DNA from: Symsagittifera roscoffensis
Lineage: Eukaryota > Xenacoelomorpha > Acoela > Convolutidae
Direction of reading: 5' to 3'
Length of the DNA: 64,000 nt
Assembly (NCBI RefSeq): GCF_963678635.1
Contig: NC_087064.1
Coordinates: 13,861,599 to 13,925,598 of the forward strand
Shown here piece after piece: positions 40,189 to 51,548 of the stretch. Position 1 is the stretch's first letter. Each line of letters opens with the position of its first letter. Below the pieces are notes generated by a model. It was not told the DNA's origin, searched no databases, and saw nothing but the letters and a program-made list of their open reading frames with translations. The translations under genes were made by a program, and so were the position numbers.

Positions 40189-40630
40189 TCCCAAGACTAT
40201 TCGGTGCTGTCCCAGTACTTCTTGTTATGGTCCCAAGACCGCTGTCCCAAGACCCTTGCCCTAAGACTACTGTCCCAAGACTACTGTCCCAAGACTACTG
40301 TCCCAAGACTACTGTCCCAAGACTAGTGTCCCAAGACTACTGTCCCAAGACTAGTGTCCCAAGACTACTGTCCCAAGACTACTGTCCCAAGACCACTGTC
40401 CCAAGACCACTGTCCCAAGACCACTGTCCCAAGACCACTGTCCCAAGACGACTGTCCCAAGACCACTGTCCCAAGACCACTGTCCCAAGACCACTGTCCC
40501 AAGACCACTGTCCCAAGACCACTGTCCCAAGACTGTATTGTCCCAAGACCGTACCAAGACTGCTCTGGCCCAAGACTGTCCCAAGACTGCACCGTCCCAA
40601 GACTTCTTCGGTACTGTCCCAAGACTTGTC
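40189..40630. repeat. 14-bp minisatellite in the 5' leader
   Basis: About 27 copies of TCCCAAGAC-containing units. A near-perfect 14-bp period, ACTGTCCCAAGACC or ACTGTCCCAAGACT, runs from about 40,230 to 40,540 (about 22 units), with looser copies at both ends. Because 14 is not a multiple of 3, every frame reads a 14-residue peptide repeat, which creates long false ORFs on both strands. In gypsy-type elements the leader between LTR and gag can hold arrays of host-protein binding sites; that role here is inference. Confidence 0.95.
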
Positions 40631-41502
40631 ACCAAGTGTCTGGATAGTAGGATTTCTTCCTCTTCGTTGTGGGGACTTGTGAGCTCTAGTGAAAATTTTC
40701 CCACAAATCCTATCTTAATGGCCAAAAGCTTCAAATACTGACCCCCCTGTACGTATCTCCCTTTCGTTGTTTCAGGCAATTTGAAACCCCAACTTCTTCG
40801 CAGGTATCTTGTGATCACCTGTTCGTTCAAATACCAATAACAAATTCTCACCAAAACGTAAAAAATTTAAACAGGAAAAATTATAAAAACAGAGAGATGA
40901 ACCCACCTAAAATTCAAAGCTGACAGATGTCAACCTTTGTCCGAAAAAACGTCTGGTACCCGATTGCCACGCGTTTTCCTCCCCCCTGCTAGCGATCTTA
41001 TGGGGTATCACAAAAACTGTCTATGTCCGTTCCCCCTACCGATCCAACCAGGTTACCTACCTTAACTCGATGTTAAATTTGGATATCCGCTTCTTATAAC
41101 CAACGCGTGTAAGTATCTAATGTAACTAAATCGACGAGGCCGAACAATTAGTTACTCTAATGTGTCCCCCCTTTTTACACTTTACAACCACCAACCTTTA
41201 ACTTAACCAGCCCCCTTTCTAACCTCCCCCCTCTTCAGCCGAAAATTCCCTTAAGCGCCAGGTGCTAAACCTCTCGAGAGAAAACCGTAGACCTGTTTTC
41301 AGGCCTGCTTGAAAAAAAACTTCCTCAAAACAATGGGGCTCCGCTTATCCAATTTTACACTTATTTCCTATAATGTAATGTGGATTATAACGATACCCGT
41401 TTGTCCAACTTGAGAACACCCCTTTGCGTCCTCCTCTTGTTGTAGCGGTCCCGTGCTGGTTGTCCCCTTGACGTGCACTGCACTTGACACCAGCACCACC
41501 TC
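40631..41502. other. leader of the giant element, no gene
   Basis: Mixed-composition untranslated sequence with C-rich patches (for example 41,165-41,235). No supported frame. Confidence 0.5.
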
Positions 41503-41700
41503 CCCACTTGGCTGGTCACCTCTTCCAGTCAAGTCTCCTAGCGGTTCAGCTCAATCCTTGTGAACAACTTTCCCACTCGACTGGTCACCTCTTCCAGTCA
41601 AGTCTCCTAGTGGTTCGGCTCAATCCTTGTGAACCACTTTCCCACTCGGCTGGTCACCTCTTCCAGTCAAGTCTCCTAGTTGTCCAGCTAAGTAGCAAGC
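41503..41700. repeat. 69-bp tandem repeat, about 2.7 copies
   Basis: CTGGTCACCTCTTCCAGTCA and the following sequence start at 41,512, 41,581 and 41,650, an exact 69-bp period. Units differ at a few bases. The block lies in the leader, so its in-frame 23-residue repeat is probably not translated. Confidence 0.9.
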
Positions 41701-42152
41701 TATCTGAAAACCCTTAACAACGCCCCCCTTTTGGGCACCTTATTGAGGTTGCTGGATTAGATTGCTAGGTTGATCGCAACGATCGGTCTTATAAAACAGT
41801 ATGGGTATACTATTTAAGTAGTATAAAGGTTTGATCCAACTAATCTGGGGTCAAAGTCACTGTCATTTTGTTTTATGGTTTTTGTGCCTTTTTCTATTCT
41901 TTTTTTTGTTTTTGTTTCTCTTTTTGTCTTTTTGCTCGTGTTTTTGTCCCCCTAGTTACCCCCCTTACTCGGTTAGCTAAGCCTCGTTCAGAGAGCGTAC
42001 CAGGAAGTTTTCTCAAGTTTTCCTAAAAAGCTATCACGGTACAACCGGAAGGTTTACTTGTTCCCGCTGAACCGTACCACCGGTACTCTAGAATGGGCAT
42101 GTAGCCCGGAGCTGTGTCAAGTGGGTTCGACTCCGTAGTCATGATGTCGTAA
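41701..42152. other. leader sequence next to the primer-binding site
   Basis: Untranslated sequence with a T-rich stretch (41,870-41,950). No coding frame is supported. Confidence 0.45.
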
Positions 42153-42170
42153 AAACACCCAGGAGCGCCA
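42153..42170 (-). promoter_or_regulatory. candidate tRNA primer-binding site
   Basis: Reading the minus strand from the inner LTR edge, a 10-base spacer is followed by TGGCGCTCCTGGGTGTTT. A primer-binding site starts TGG, complementary to the CCA end of a tRNA, and normally lies within a few bases of the 5' LTR. The matching tRNA is not identified. Confidence 0.45.
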
Positions 42171-42180
42171 TAAAACACTA

Positions 42181-43082
42181 TGTAACAGTCGCCTACTTCG
42201 GTCACATATGAGGCCTAAGAAAAACAGGCCCTATAACCATTGGCTCAAGAGTCAGGGTCTATCTCTTGTGTTTTTCTACCTCAAAAACGGTTGGAGCCAA
42301 TTCGGTTCACTTGCGACATGAGACTAGAATCCGTTACAGCTTAAAGGCCACTACCAAAATACACCCCCCCCCAACTCTAGAAAATAAGAGCGTCTCCATA
42401 CTTAGGTCTCAAAATACCCAAAATACGCGAACGCCGTTAAAAACAGGGTCGGAACAATCCGTTAAGTTACTTTTCATTGGACAGTGGAACTTTGATCCAT
42501 TTCAGATGGATCAACCTAAGACTCGCCTTACCTCAACATACTTATCACAAATTGCACTCGGGAAAACTAAATTAGGTACTTACATACCAGCACACTTGTG
42601 AACCAGAGTAATTAAGCTAATTAGTAACTCTAGCATAAATATAATTGGATATAACTCGAGAAAATTTCTAACAATGAGTTCCAATCAAAGGAAATGAGTT
42701 TTAACTTGAGAATGTAGTTTTGGGTCTGAACCATTGGGAGACTTCAGTTGTCTACCTTTCCATTGAAGGTTCACTCTGGTTTAGTCGAATTCTGATCTTC
42801 TTTCGTAATCACTCTGTCTCCTATATCAAGATAGGACAGCTCTACTCTCGTGGTTCTATTTATTATCTCGGAAATTGCAAATAGCAATTTCCCGCTGTTT
42901 TTTCTGTCACTTTCCAGCTATTGCGATTCGGTCGTTCTGATTTCATGTTTTATGTTTTCAGTTGTCGCGAGAAAACTGAGCATGACAGGCTCAATTCGAA
43001 TTTTTGAAAAATTAAACTTCAATCCAAAACCACGTACTTCGTATTCCTCAAGGTCAAACTTCCAGATATGACCGACTGGCAC
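42181..43082 (-). repeat. 5' LTR (right copy)
   Basis: About 902 bp, starting TGTAACAG and ending TGGCAC (or ACA at 43,083). It is a direct repeat of 20,664-21,538. The last 16-17 bases are absent from the left copy but are needed to restore the empty-site join, so they belong to the LTR. A C-run near 42,364 varies in length between copies. I could not identify a convincing TATA box on the minus strand. Confidence 0.85.
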
Positions 43083-46000
43083 AAATATTGCCGATATAAG
43101 TAATAAAAAAAACAATAAAAGTAACAGTTCCAAAGTTTTTTTCATCAAATTATTTGAACTGTTTGCATGTAATCAATGAGAAGTTGCTGGTTTTTGAGTA
43201 AATAGTCAAATTCTTTGATTTTGATGTTAATTTGAGAGAATAACTCGGAGTTGATGATTTTTTCAAGGTAAATTTGGGGAATCCAACTCCAAATCTGATC
43301 AAGCAGGATTTTGAGCTCCGAAAAACTTCAAGAATTGAACGAAAAAAAAAACTTTGCTGGGGAGTTTTTACAAATTTCTTTATCGAGTAGGAGATAAAAA
43401 AAGTCTTTGATATATATTCATAAGACTATTTTTATCAATTTCAAACTTCCGAGAACAAAATAGTTTCTTTCCTTGTCGGGTAAAATCCAGCTTTAAATCT
43501 ACAATTTCATTTCAGTAAATTTCAAGCTTTGATACACAATTTCTGTTTCAAGAGTAAACTCTTGGATTGAGTTAGTTTTCTCTAAAGAGACCTTTACTCA
43601 GTCGAATAACAATATTTTGTACAATAAAAACGGCCAAAAATTTTTGAAAAATTAAGAGTCAACATCTACTTCATCAATAAGAAAGTCAACACAATTTTTT
43701 TCCTTTTTCTTGTAAAGTAACTCGAGGAAATTCAAATTTTTTGCGATAGATTTTTTCCAAATAACGATTAAATTTTTAAAATTATCAAACCTTTCACTTA
43801 AATTTGCTGGAAATTTCCAACAAACAGTGTTACTAAAAGAATACTCAATTCTGGTTGGTTGATAACAAATTTTTGAAAACTCCATGATTAGATTCGATGA
43901 TTTTTATTCCAACTGGGCTAAATAGGGCAATATCCATTCTAAATTTCTTCCATGTTGAAAAAAATTATGTAAACAGTTTACATAACTGTTTTTATTTACT
44001 TTTATTAATTTTTTGAGGCTATCCAACTCTTTTTATCTAATGTTTTGGGACATCCTAAATCTCCCATTTTTTCTCAAGTTCTCTCCATTATTATTGAGAT
44101 GCCGTCACTGAATAGAAATGAAAGAGTAGCATGTCTTGATTGTGGCAGAAAATACAGGCATAAAGACGCAATTACTTACACAAATATCCAATCAAAGAGT
44201 TGTCGAGCGGCAAAACTGTTCTGGAGGTTCTCTATAGAACGTAGAGCTGAAGGAGCTTCCATAGCTGGTGTTCATTCAAGTTTTTGTGATGTATCCGATA
44301 GGAGAACACTTTTAAGAACTTAAATCTTCCGAATAAGTGAAAACATACACAAAAGCAATCCCAAAAACAAATGAGCATAAGTTTTTTGCTGTAACAGTAA
44401 TAATTATTGCCGTATAAATAACAAAAAAAGCATACAAGTAGCATTTCCACATTTTTTAAATTAAATTGATGAATTTTTTTTGAATGTAGTCAATGAGCAA
44501 CAGCAGATTTTTGAACAAATAGACGAGTTTTTTGATTTTGATGTAAATTTGGGAAGATAACTCAAGGTTGAAGAGTTTTTCAAGTAAATTTCAGGAAATT
44601 TAATTCTAAAGCTGATCATGAAAGATTTTGAGCTTCGAAAATCTTTAAAGAAATGAAGGAAAAATGAACTTTGCTGGGGAGTTTTTACAAACTTCGTTAT
44701 CGGGCAGGTGATAAAAAGAGTTTTTGTTATTTTATCGAACGAATTTTCGGTTAACTTCAAATTTTCTAGATTGAATAAAATTTAATTTTTAGTCAATTGT
44801 AATTCAGCGGTAAAGCTGAAGCTTTAATACGCAATGTGTAGATCAAAAGTAAATCCTTGATTGAGTAAATTTCCCTGAATGCGCTTTTGCTCAGTGGGAG
44901 AACTCTATTTTGGACAACTGAAACGTCCAAAAAACTGTGAAAAAAGTAAGAGCCAACGTCCATTTCATCATTTAGAAAATGAAGTGGAAGTTTTCATGTT
45001 TTCTTTTAGAGAAACTCCTAGAAATTCAAATGATTTCAATAGACCTTTTCCAAATATGACATATACCAAATATTAAATCAATTTTAGTATTGGTTAATTG
45101 TGATTGGTTGAAATCCAGTTTGTTTGATTACTTTTCTTTAAGCGACAGCAACTAAAATAAGTTCACTCTGATTTTCTTTTACGCTAAAAACAATCGTTCT
45201 ATAGATTCTATATCAACTTGAAAAAATTTTTCTCCCAAAAATTTAGGGTAAGTATAATTAACTGAATAATTTTTCGGGAATTTTCTAAGAACATCTCCCA
45301 CTTTCATATGTATCAAGTACTAATTTCTTGATTTTAGTACCTACTTCTTTTCCCAATTTTTTTATTGATGCCGTAGCTGATTAGAAACGAGAAAATGCAG
45401 TGTGGGGACTGTGGAATGTCAACACGCAGCTCGAAACCGCAAAATTCTAGAGCACAAAAGAGGTGTTAAGCGCTCTTCAACACTTCCGGGTGGATACTGA
45501 GACAGGAAACGGAGATGGGAAATAAGGTACTTAACTTTCAAATGTCAAAGTTAGATACTAGAGAAATCAAAGAAAAGCTGGAACAAATATTCAATTAGCT
45601 GGGTTCCGCTGTAAAAATCAATATCGCTCTATGCTTTGTTCTTCGTAGATCAAAACGGAGTGATATTGGTATTACTACTCCCACGAAAACAAAACTGTGC
45701 CTGAAAAATTGCATTATTTGTGTACAAAGCCGATTTGGCTACAATGCAGGAAAACACTTGATATCATGGAGCAATGCACTCCAGAGCGTCCGAACACAAA
45801 GTATAGGTTCAAGTTGACCACAATTGTCACTATTTTTTCTGCACTTACTAAAAAAAAAAACATTCCAATGGGATATCCAGACTCTGTATTAACTGGGACC
45901 TTACTGGAAAACCATTCAGTAAATTTTTTTATCGGACAAAGAGAAACAACCATACAAAGATCAACTTTGCCTTTTCCGTGCGTTAGCAATGTATTTGCAC

Positions 46001-46135
46001 GGCCATAGTAAACTCGATGCTCATAAATATCAGCTGTTCAGATAGTTTATATCAAATATGGATACGAATCGAAGAGATTTTTGCGGAGTTGCCATTGATG
46101 ATTTACCTCTTGTCGAGACAATAATTAAATGCAAC
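43083..46135. repeat. palindrome left arm, first copy
   Basis: Pairs with 46,355-49,118 (and with 58,880-61,984 in full length) as an inverted repeat with roughly 5-7% divergence by eye and small indels. Inside the arm, 43,136-43,400 and 44,451-44,710 are diverged direct repeats about 1.31 kb apart, and 44,099 and 45,369 repeat at about 1.27 kb. The arm is therefore a short array of modules of about 1.3 kb. Confidence 0.9.
44099..44323 (+). CDS. short Cys-x2-Cys peptide in palindrome module
   Basis: ATG at 44,099 opens about 74 codons containing CLDCGRKYRHKDAITY and a later Cys, a C-x2-C then distant C arrangement like a damaged zinc finger. A related module at 45,369 encodes a matching start (after a stop) with CGDCGMSTRSS and a Cys about 20 residues further on. 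The inverted arm repeats it on the minus strand at 48,255-48,354. Repetition in diverged modules suggests descent from a real gene, but expression is unproven. Confidence 0.35.
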   Translation: MPSLNRNERVACLDCGRKYRHKDAITYTNIQSKSCRAAKLFWRFSIERRAEGASIAGVHSSFCDVSDRRTLLRT

Positions 46136-46365
46136 ATATTCTTCTATGTCTGATAACATATTCTTCTATGTCTAACATTGAGATGTCTGTTGAAAATGTC
46201 CGAACTGTTGAAGAAACAGTCACAGCTAGGACATCGGAAACACTGGAAGAAAGAATCTATATCGTTCGGGTGAATAAAATGATTGTTAGAATTGTTTCCC
46301 TTCTAATTCTTTACCTTATTTTTTTTCCTGAATGTCATATTCATAGATGTATCGGTTGCATTTAA
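46129..46365 (+). CDS. 78-codon ORF spanning the loop, C-terminal hydrophobic segment
   Basis: The frame fills the loop almost exactly. A Glu/Thr/Val-rich middle (VRTVEETVTARTSETLEERI) is followed by a hydrophobic segment (IVRIVSLLILYLIFF) and a Cys/His tail, as in a small tail-anchored membrane protein. The second palindrome copy (58,654-58,890) keeps it with one Cys-to-Ser change. No family is recognised. A more likely start is the Met at SNIEMS. Confidence 0.3.
   Translation: MQHILLCLITYSSMSNIEMSVENVRTVEETVTARTSETLEERIYIVRVNKMIVRIVSLLILYLIFFPECHIHRCIGCI
46136..46354. other. 219-bp loop of the palindrome
   Basis: Single-copy spacer between the arms, which meet at GCAAC (46,135) and GTTGC (46,355). 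A small tandem repeat of ATATTCTTCTATGTCT lies at its left edge. Confidence 0.9.
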
Positions 46366-49118
46366 TTATTGTCTCGACAAGAGGTAAATCATCAATGGCA
46401 AATCTCTTCAAGTCGTATCCAGATTTGATATAAACTATCTGAACAGCTGATATTTATTAGCATCGAGTTTTTTATGGCCATGCAAATACATTGCTAACGC
46501 ACGGAAAAGACAAAGTTGATCTTTGTATGGTTGTTTATCTTTGTCCGATTAAAAAATTTACTGAATGGTTTTCCAGTAAGGTCCCAGATAATGCAGAGTT
46601 TGGATATCCCTTTGGAATGTTTTTTTAGTAAGTGCAGAAAAAATAGTGACAATTGTGGTCAACTTGAACCTATACTCTGTGTTCGGACGTTCTGGAGTGC
46701 ATTGCTCCATGATATCAAATTTTTTCCTGCATTGTAATCAAATCGGCTTTGTACACAAAAAATGCGATTTTTCAGGCACAGTTTTGTTTTCGTGGGCGTA
46801 GTAATACCAATATCACCCCGTTTCTATCTACGAATATCAAAGCAAAAAGCGATATTGATTTTCACAGCGGAACTCAGCTAATTGAATATTTCGTCCAGCT
46901 TTTCGTTGATTTCTTTAGTATCTAACTTTGACATTTGAAAGTTAAATACCTTATGTCTCACGTTTCCCATCTCAGTATCCACCCGGACGTGTTGAAAAGC
47001 GCTTAACACCTCTTTTGTGCACTAGAATTTTGCGGTTTCGAGCTGCGTGTTGACATTCCACAGTCCCCACACTGCATTTTCTTGTTTCTAATCAGCTACG
47101 GCATCTACAAAATTGGGAAAAAAAGTAGGTACTAAAATCAAGAAATTAGTACTTGATACATATGAAAGTGGGAGATGTTCTTAGAAATTTCCCGAAAAAT
47201 TATTCAGTTGATTATACTTACCCTAAATTTTTGGGAGAAAAATTTTTTCAATTTGATATAGAATCTATAGAACGATTGTTTTTAGCGTAAAAGTAAATCA
47301 GAGTGAATTTATTTTACTTGCTGTCGCCCAAAGAAAAATAATCAAACAAATTATTTCAACAAATTACAATAAACCAATACTAAATTTGATTTAATATTTG
47401 GTATATGTCATATTTCGAAAATGTGTATTGAAAGCATTTGATTTTCTAGGAGTTCCTCTAAAAGAAAACATAAAAACTTCCACTTCTTTTTCTAAATGAT
47501 GAAATGGACGTTTGCTCTTATTTTTCACAATTTTTTGGACGTTTCAGTTGTCCAAAATAGAGTTCTCCCACTGAGCAAAGGCCCATTCAGGGAAATTTAC
47601 TCAATCAAGGATTTACTTTTGATCTACACATTGCGTATTAAAGCTTCAGATTTACCGCTGAATTACAACTGACTAAAAATTAAGTTTTATTCAATCTAGA
47701 AAATTTGATGTTAACCAAAAAGTCGTTCAATAAAATATCCAAAACTCTTTTTTTCACCTGCCCGATGACAAAGTTTGTGAAACCTCCCCAGCAAATATGT
47801 TTTTTTTCATTACTTTGAAGATTTTTGAAGCTCAAAATCTTGCATGATCAGGTTTAAAATCAATTTTCCTGAAATTTACTTTGAAAAACTCATCAACTTT
47901 GAGTTACCCTCCCAAATTTACATCAAAATCAAAAAACTTGGCTATTTGTTCAAAAATCGGCTATTTCTGATTGACTACGTTTTAAAAAAATCAATCAATT
48001 TAATTTAAAAAATGTGGAAATGCTACTTGTATTGTAAGCTATTCTTTTGTTATTTATACGGCAATAATTTTTACTTTAACTTATGGTTATTTGTTTATGC
48101 GATTGCTTTTGTGTATGTTTTTGCTTATTCGGAAGATTTAAGTTCTCAAAAGAGTTCTCCTATCGGATACATCCAAATAACTTGAATGAACACCAGCTAT
48201 GGAAGCTCGTTCAGCTCTACGTTCTATAGAGAACCTCCAGAACCATTTTGCCGCTCAACAACACTTTGATTGGATAATTGTGTAAGTAATTGCGTCTTTA
48301 TGCGTGTATTTTCTGCCACAATAAAGACATGCTACTCTTTCGTTTCTATTCAGTGACGGCATCTCAATAACAATGGAAAGAACTTGAGAAAAAATGGGTG
48401 ATTTAGAATGTCCCAAAACTTTAGATAAAAAGAGTTGGATAGCCTCAAAAAATAATAAAATAAGCAAAAACAGTTATGTAAACTGTTTACACAATTTTTT
48501 TTTATCAGGGAAGAAAATTAGAATGGATATTGCCCTATTTATCCCACTTGGAATAAAAATCATCGAATCTAATCATGGAGTTTTCAAAAATTTGATATCA
48601 CCCAACCAGAATTGAGTATTCTTTTAGTAACACTGTGTGTTGGAAATCCCCAACTATTTATTTGAACTGTTTAGTAATTTTTGAATTTTTTAATTGTTTT
48701 TTTTTGGAAAAGTCTATTGCAAAAAATTTGAATTTCCTCGAGTTACTTTACAAAAAAAAGGAAAAAAATCGTGTTGACCTTCTTATTGATGAAATAGATG
48801 TTGACTCTTAGTTTTTTCATAACTTTTTGGCCGTTTTTATTGTACAAAATATTGGTATCCGATTGAATAAAGGTCTCTCTAGAGAAAACTAACTCAATCC
48901 AAGAGTTTACTTTTGAAACAGAAATTGTGTATCAAAGCTTTAAATTTACTGAAATGAAAATGTAGATTTAAAGCTCGATTATAACCGACAAGGAAAGAAA
49001 CTATTTTTTTCTAGGAAGTTTGAAATTGATAAAAATAGTCGTATAAAATCATATCAAAGACTTTTTTTTATCTCCTACCCGATAACGAAATTTGTAAAAG
49101 CTCCCCAGCAAAGTTTTT
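46355..49118. repeat. palindrome right arm, first copy (truncated)
   Basis: Reverse complement of about 43,345-46,135. It ends in a T-run at 49,114-49,121, where the duplicated element begins. The outer part of the arm is missing here but present at 61,648-61,984. Confidence 0.9.
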
Positions 49119-49121
49119 TTT

Positions 49122-50392
49122 AGCCTCACTCTCCTACTCAAGAATACCGGTGCTTTATTTTCATTCACTATTATTAAATTTTCCGGTATTATTGCGTACC
49201 TCCTATCCGGGTTTGTTATCCTGAACATCGCATTGTTTAAATCAATTGTTACGTCGAAGTTCCTGATGAAGTCCCTGCCTGAAATGAACTGTTCAGACTC
49301 ATCTAGGTTTTCTACCACAAGAAAGCTAATCCACAGATTGCGTTCCCCCAGATTTAGGGCTATTATTGGTGTTCTGCCTAGCACCCGCAGCGCCCCTTTG
49401 TTGGCAGCTGACAACCGTTTTCTCGAGTCTATCAAGTCATCTTTGTTGAAGCCCATTCGCTCCCAAGTTTCGATTGGTATTACACTCAAGACCGCTCCTG
49501 TATCGAGTAACCCACGCAAGTGAGTCTTCTTGCCTCTTATGTCAAGCACGTGTGCTGATACGTCTGCCTCTGTCCCGATGTGCATTGCATCTTCCTCCAG
49601 CATGGCACAGTGTCCAATCGATCTCACCTTTAGTTCTTCTTTGGCCACGTAGATCTGTCCCACTAGATCTTCATCACATGTGATCATTGTTTTCGTGTAG
49701 ATGTTCATCCCATCTATATTCAACATCACCTCATGCGGACCATAAGCTTCTGTGTATCTGTTGTCCACACGGACCGACTTGCTGCCACCTCTCGTGAGTA
49801 GCGCCCTCAAGGCTCTAGATGTCGTCTGTGGGCTTATCGCACTCAAGTAATCTGCGTATACGTCAATGTGCATTATTGTCTTTTCGCTGGGTTCACTTAA
49901 GTTCCTTGTCACCTCATGGCCACCTACAGTGATTATCGACAGTATCCTGGCTCCGATTTTCGTTATGCCAAATGGCTTTCCCGTCACCATTTTCAGAGTG
50001 TTGCAATTTCTACTCTTTGTCGACCCTGCTACAGCTTCTGGCACTGGCACCGAGCAACTTAACGTCTCATTCAATCTCTGTCTGTCGATATCTTGCCTCA
50101 ACCGTTGCTCTATTTCCTTCGTTGCTAGGTCCTGTTTCACCTTGTTAATCGCCTCTGACGCCGCTTTCGCATAATTTATCTCTAGGGCGTTCCTGGCCGG
50201 TGACTCTATCGCATTGTTATCCTGCGTTACAGCCTTCACTGTCTTCGTTGGCAGTTCCGTACTCGGTGCTTTTAAGTTTTTTGTTTCAAACTCGGTTTGT
50301 CTGTTTCTCTGATTCTGCACCGCCGCTAATGCCAATTTATGTTTGGGGTGACTCTGGTTCTTGACTGCCTCCCAAAACAAAGGACAGTCCAT
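49122..50392 (-). pseudogene. truncated second copy of the protease region
   Basis: Copy of 36,599-37,869. The DTG active site is kept, with an Arg-to-Thr change near the end (FRITNPD). Beyond 49,122 the frame reads 24 codons of palindrome sequence, so no RT follows. Confidence 0.9.
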
Positions 50393-50422
50393 CCTGAAGT
50401 GCCCCTCCTGATTGCAGAAGAA

Positions 50423-51109
50423 TCATCTTGCACCTATTTTGATGATTAAGCCACTATAGTACTCGTGTTCTTCCATCTGGCTCATATCCTCCTCATCTGG
50501 TGCGTATCCCAGACTCTTCATGCCCTGCTTGTATGTTGTGCAATCCGCCACGTGGTGATCAGCTGACCCGCAGTTCGCGCATGATCTACGTTTGTCCATG
50601 TCATCTCTAGGCTTGTACCATGACGACCTTTGTGGTTGGTTCCCCCCTTGCATATTCCTGTTATCTGAATATGAGTATTTCTTGGGTTTCATTAGCATGT
50701 ACTCTCTCGACTTCTGTCTCATCTCTTCTGGAGTCGGTGCACTATCTTTCGACAATGTATAGTATGTTGCTAACATTGTTCTCAAGTCGTCACTTTTTAC
50801 CCCATCAATGAACTTTGAGGCGATGCTAAAGTTTCTTCTGTTTGTGGACTCTTCAGGGTCACTCCTTCGTCTCAAGCTCTCAAGATCATCTAGGAACCTA
50901 TCTATCGATTCATCGCCCCTTTGTTTTCTCTTTTCAAATCGCATCATCGCTTGATGACCCTTCATGCCTGACCCGAACCGATTCAACAATATCTCGAAGA
51001 TTTTATCGGCAGTGTCGCGTTCCTCTTCCTTCTTCGCAACCACGCATTTCAATGCCGTGCCTTCCAAGTTGCTGAGTATCGCTGAGCATGCTTGCCTCTC
51101 ATCGTTCAA
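50423..51109 (-). CDS. second copy of Gag capsid/nucleocapsid
   Basis: Identical in layout to 37,900-38,544, with the intact CCHC knuckle and the same TGA at the second knuckle. The frame opens slightly earlier because TTA at the first copy is TTG here (a Phe-to-Leu difference). Confidence 0.85.
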   Translation of the reverse strand: MNDERQACSAILSNLEGTALKCVVAKKEEERDTADKIFEILLNRFGSGMKGHQAMMRFEKRKQRGDESIDRFLDDLESLRRRSDPEESTNRRNFSIASKFIDGVKSDDLRTMLATYYTLSKDSAPTPEEMRQKSREYMLMKPKKYSYSDNRNMQGGNQPQRSSWYKPRDDMDKRRSCANCGSADHHVADCTTYKQGMKSLGYAPDEEDMSQMEEHEYYSGLIIKIGAR

Positions 51110-51548
51110 GTTGTCTTGTTCCTAGTGCAATCTCATGACTTCTACCCAAGTATCAATGCATCCATCTGAATCATCCTTGAATTCTTTCGGTTTTTTGAAA
51201 GTTTTTCCTGGATTTGTTACTTCCTCTGTCACTCGAGTCGGTGTTCCTCGTGGCGAAGGCTTCCAGTGTCCTGTTCATCACATCCCAGGTGCTTGCCCAC
51301 GTCATGACATCCGGTCCCACGTTATTGTGAGTCGTGGAATCCCTGGACCAACCGTCGTATTTTCTGTTCCACTTTTAATAATCGCTTTGGCTCCCCCTGG
51401 TGCTGTACTCATCCCGGGGTAATGGTAATGGTGTTGATTGCCGTTTGTTCCGTTGTGATTCCACGAAGTCAACTCTGTTGCCTTGCGTTCGTTCCGCTGC
51501 CGGCCTGTCCTGTGACGTATAGTTTCTCAAGATGGCGTCTAGTTTTGC

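Larger units (their letters stand above)
20664..43082 (-). mobile_element. giant Ty3/gypsy-type LTR retrotransposon, about 22.4 kb
   Basis: Direct repeats of about 0.9 kb bound minus-strand gag, protease, RT, RNase H and integrase in the Ty3/gypsy order. About 10 kb of further coding DNA lies 3' of integrase. The flanks rejoin perfectly at a repeat-derived empty site (reverse complement of 61.9 kb). AAAT stands before the left LTR (20,660-20,663) and after the right LTR (43,083-43,086), consistent with a 4-bp target duplication. Local GC is much higher than in the flanks. Typical gypsy elements are about 5-9 kb, so this one is two to four times larger. The copy is defective, with several in-frame stops and frameshifts. 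Confidence 0.9.

Noticed and set aside
40189-40630. CRISPR-like array
   Set aside because: Units are contiguous 14-mers without spacers, in an animal retrotransposon leader.
40062-40854. Long ORFs on both strands, up to 206 aa, and their copies at 52,584-53,376
   Set aside because: They are produced by the 14-bp minisatellite, which is open in all frames and reads as a 14-residue repeat. They lie in the untranslated leader.
42124-42134. GGTTCGACTCC, a perfect tRNA B-box consensus
   Set aside because: The T-stem does not pair, there is no A box at the right distance, and no acceptor stem can be drawn. Probably chance near the primer-binding site.
42918-43148. Minus-strand ORF with a strongly hydrophobic start (and copy at 55,445-55,675)
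   Set aside because: It crosses the LTR/palindrome boundary, so most of the frame is LTR sequence joined by the insertion.
43083-49118. Palindrome as an assembly fold-back artefact
   Set aside because: The arms differ at several percent with indels and have a unique loop, unlike an artefactual exact inversion.
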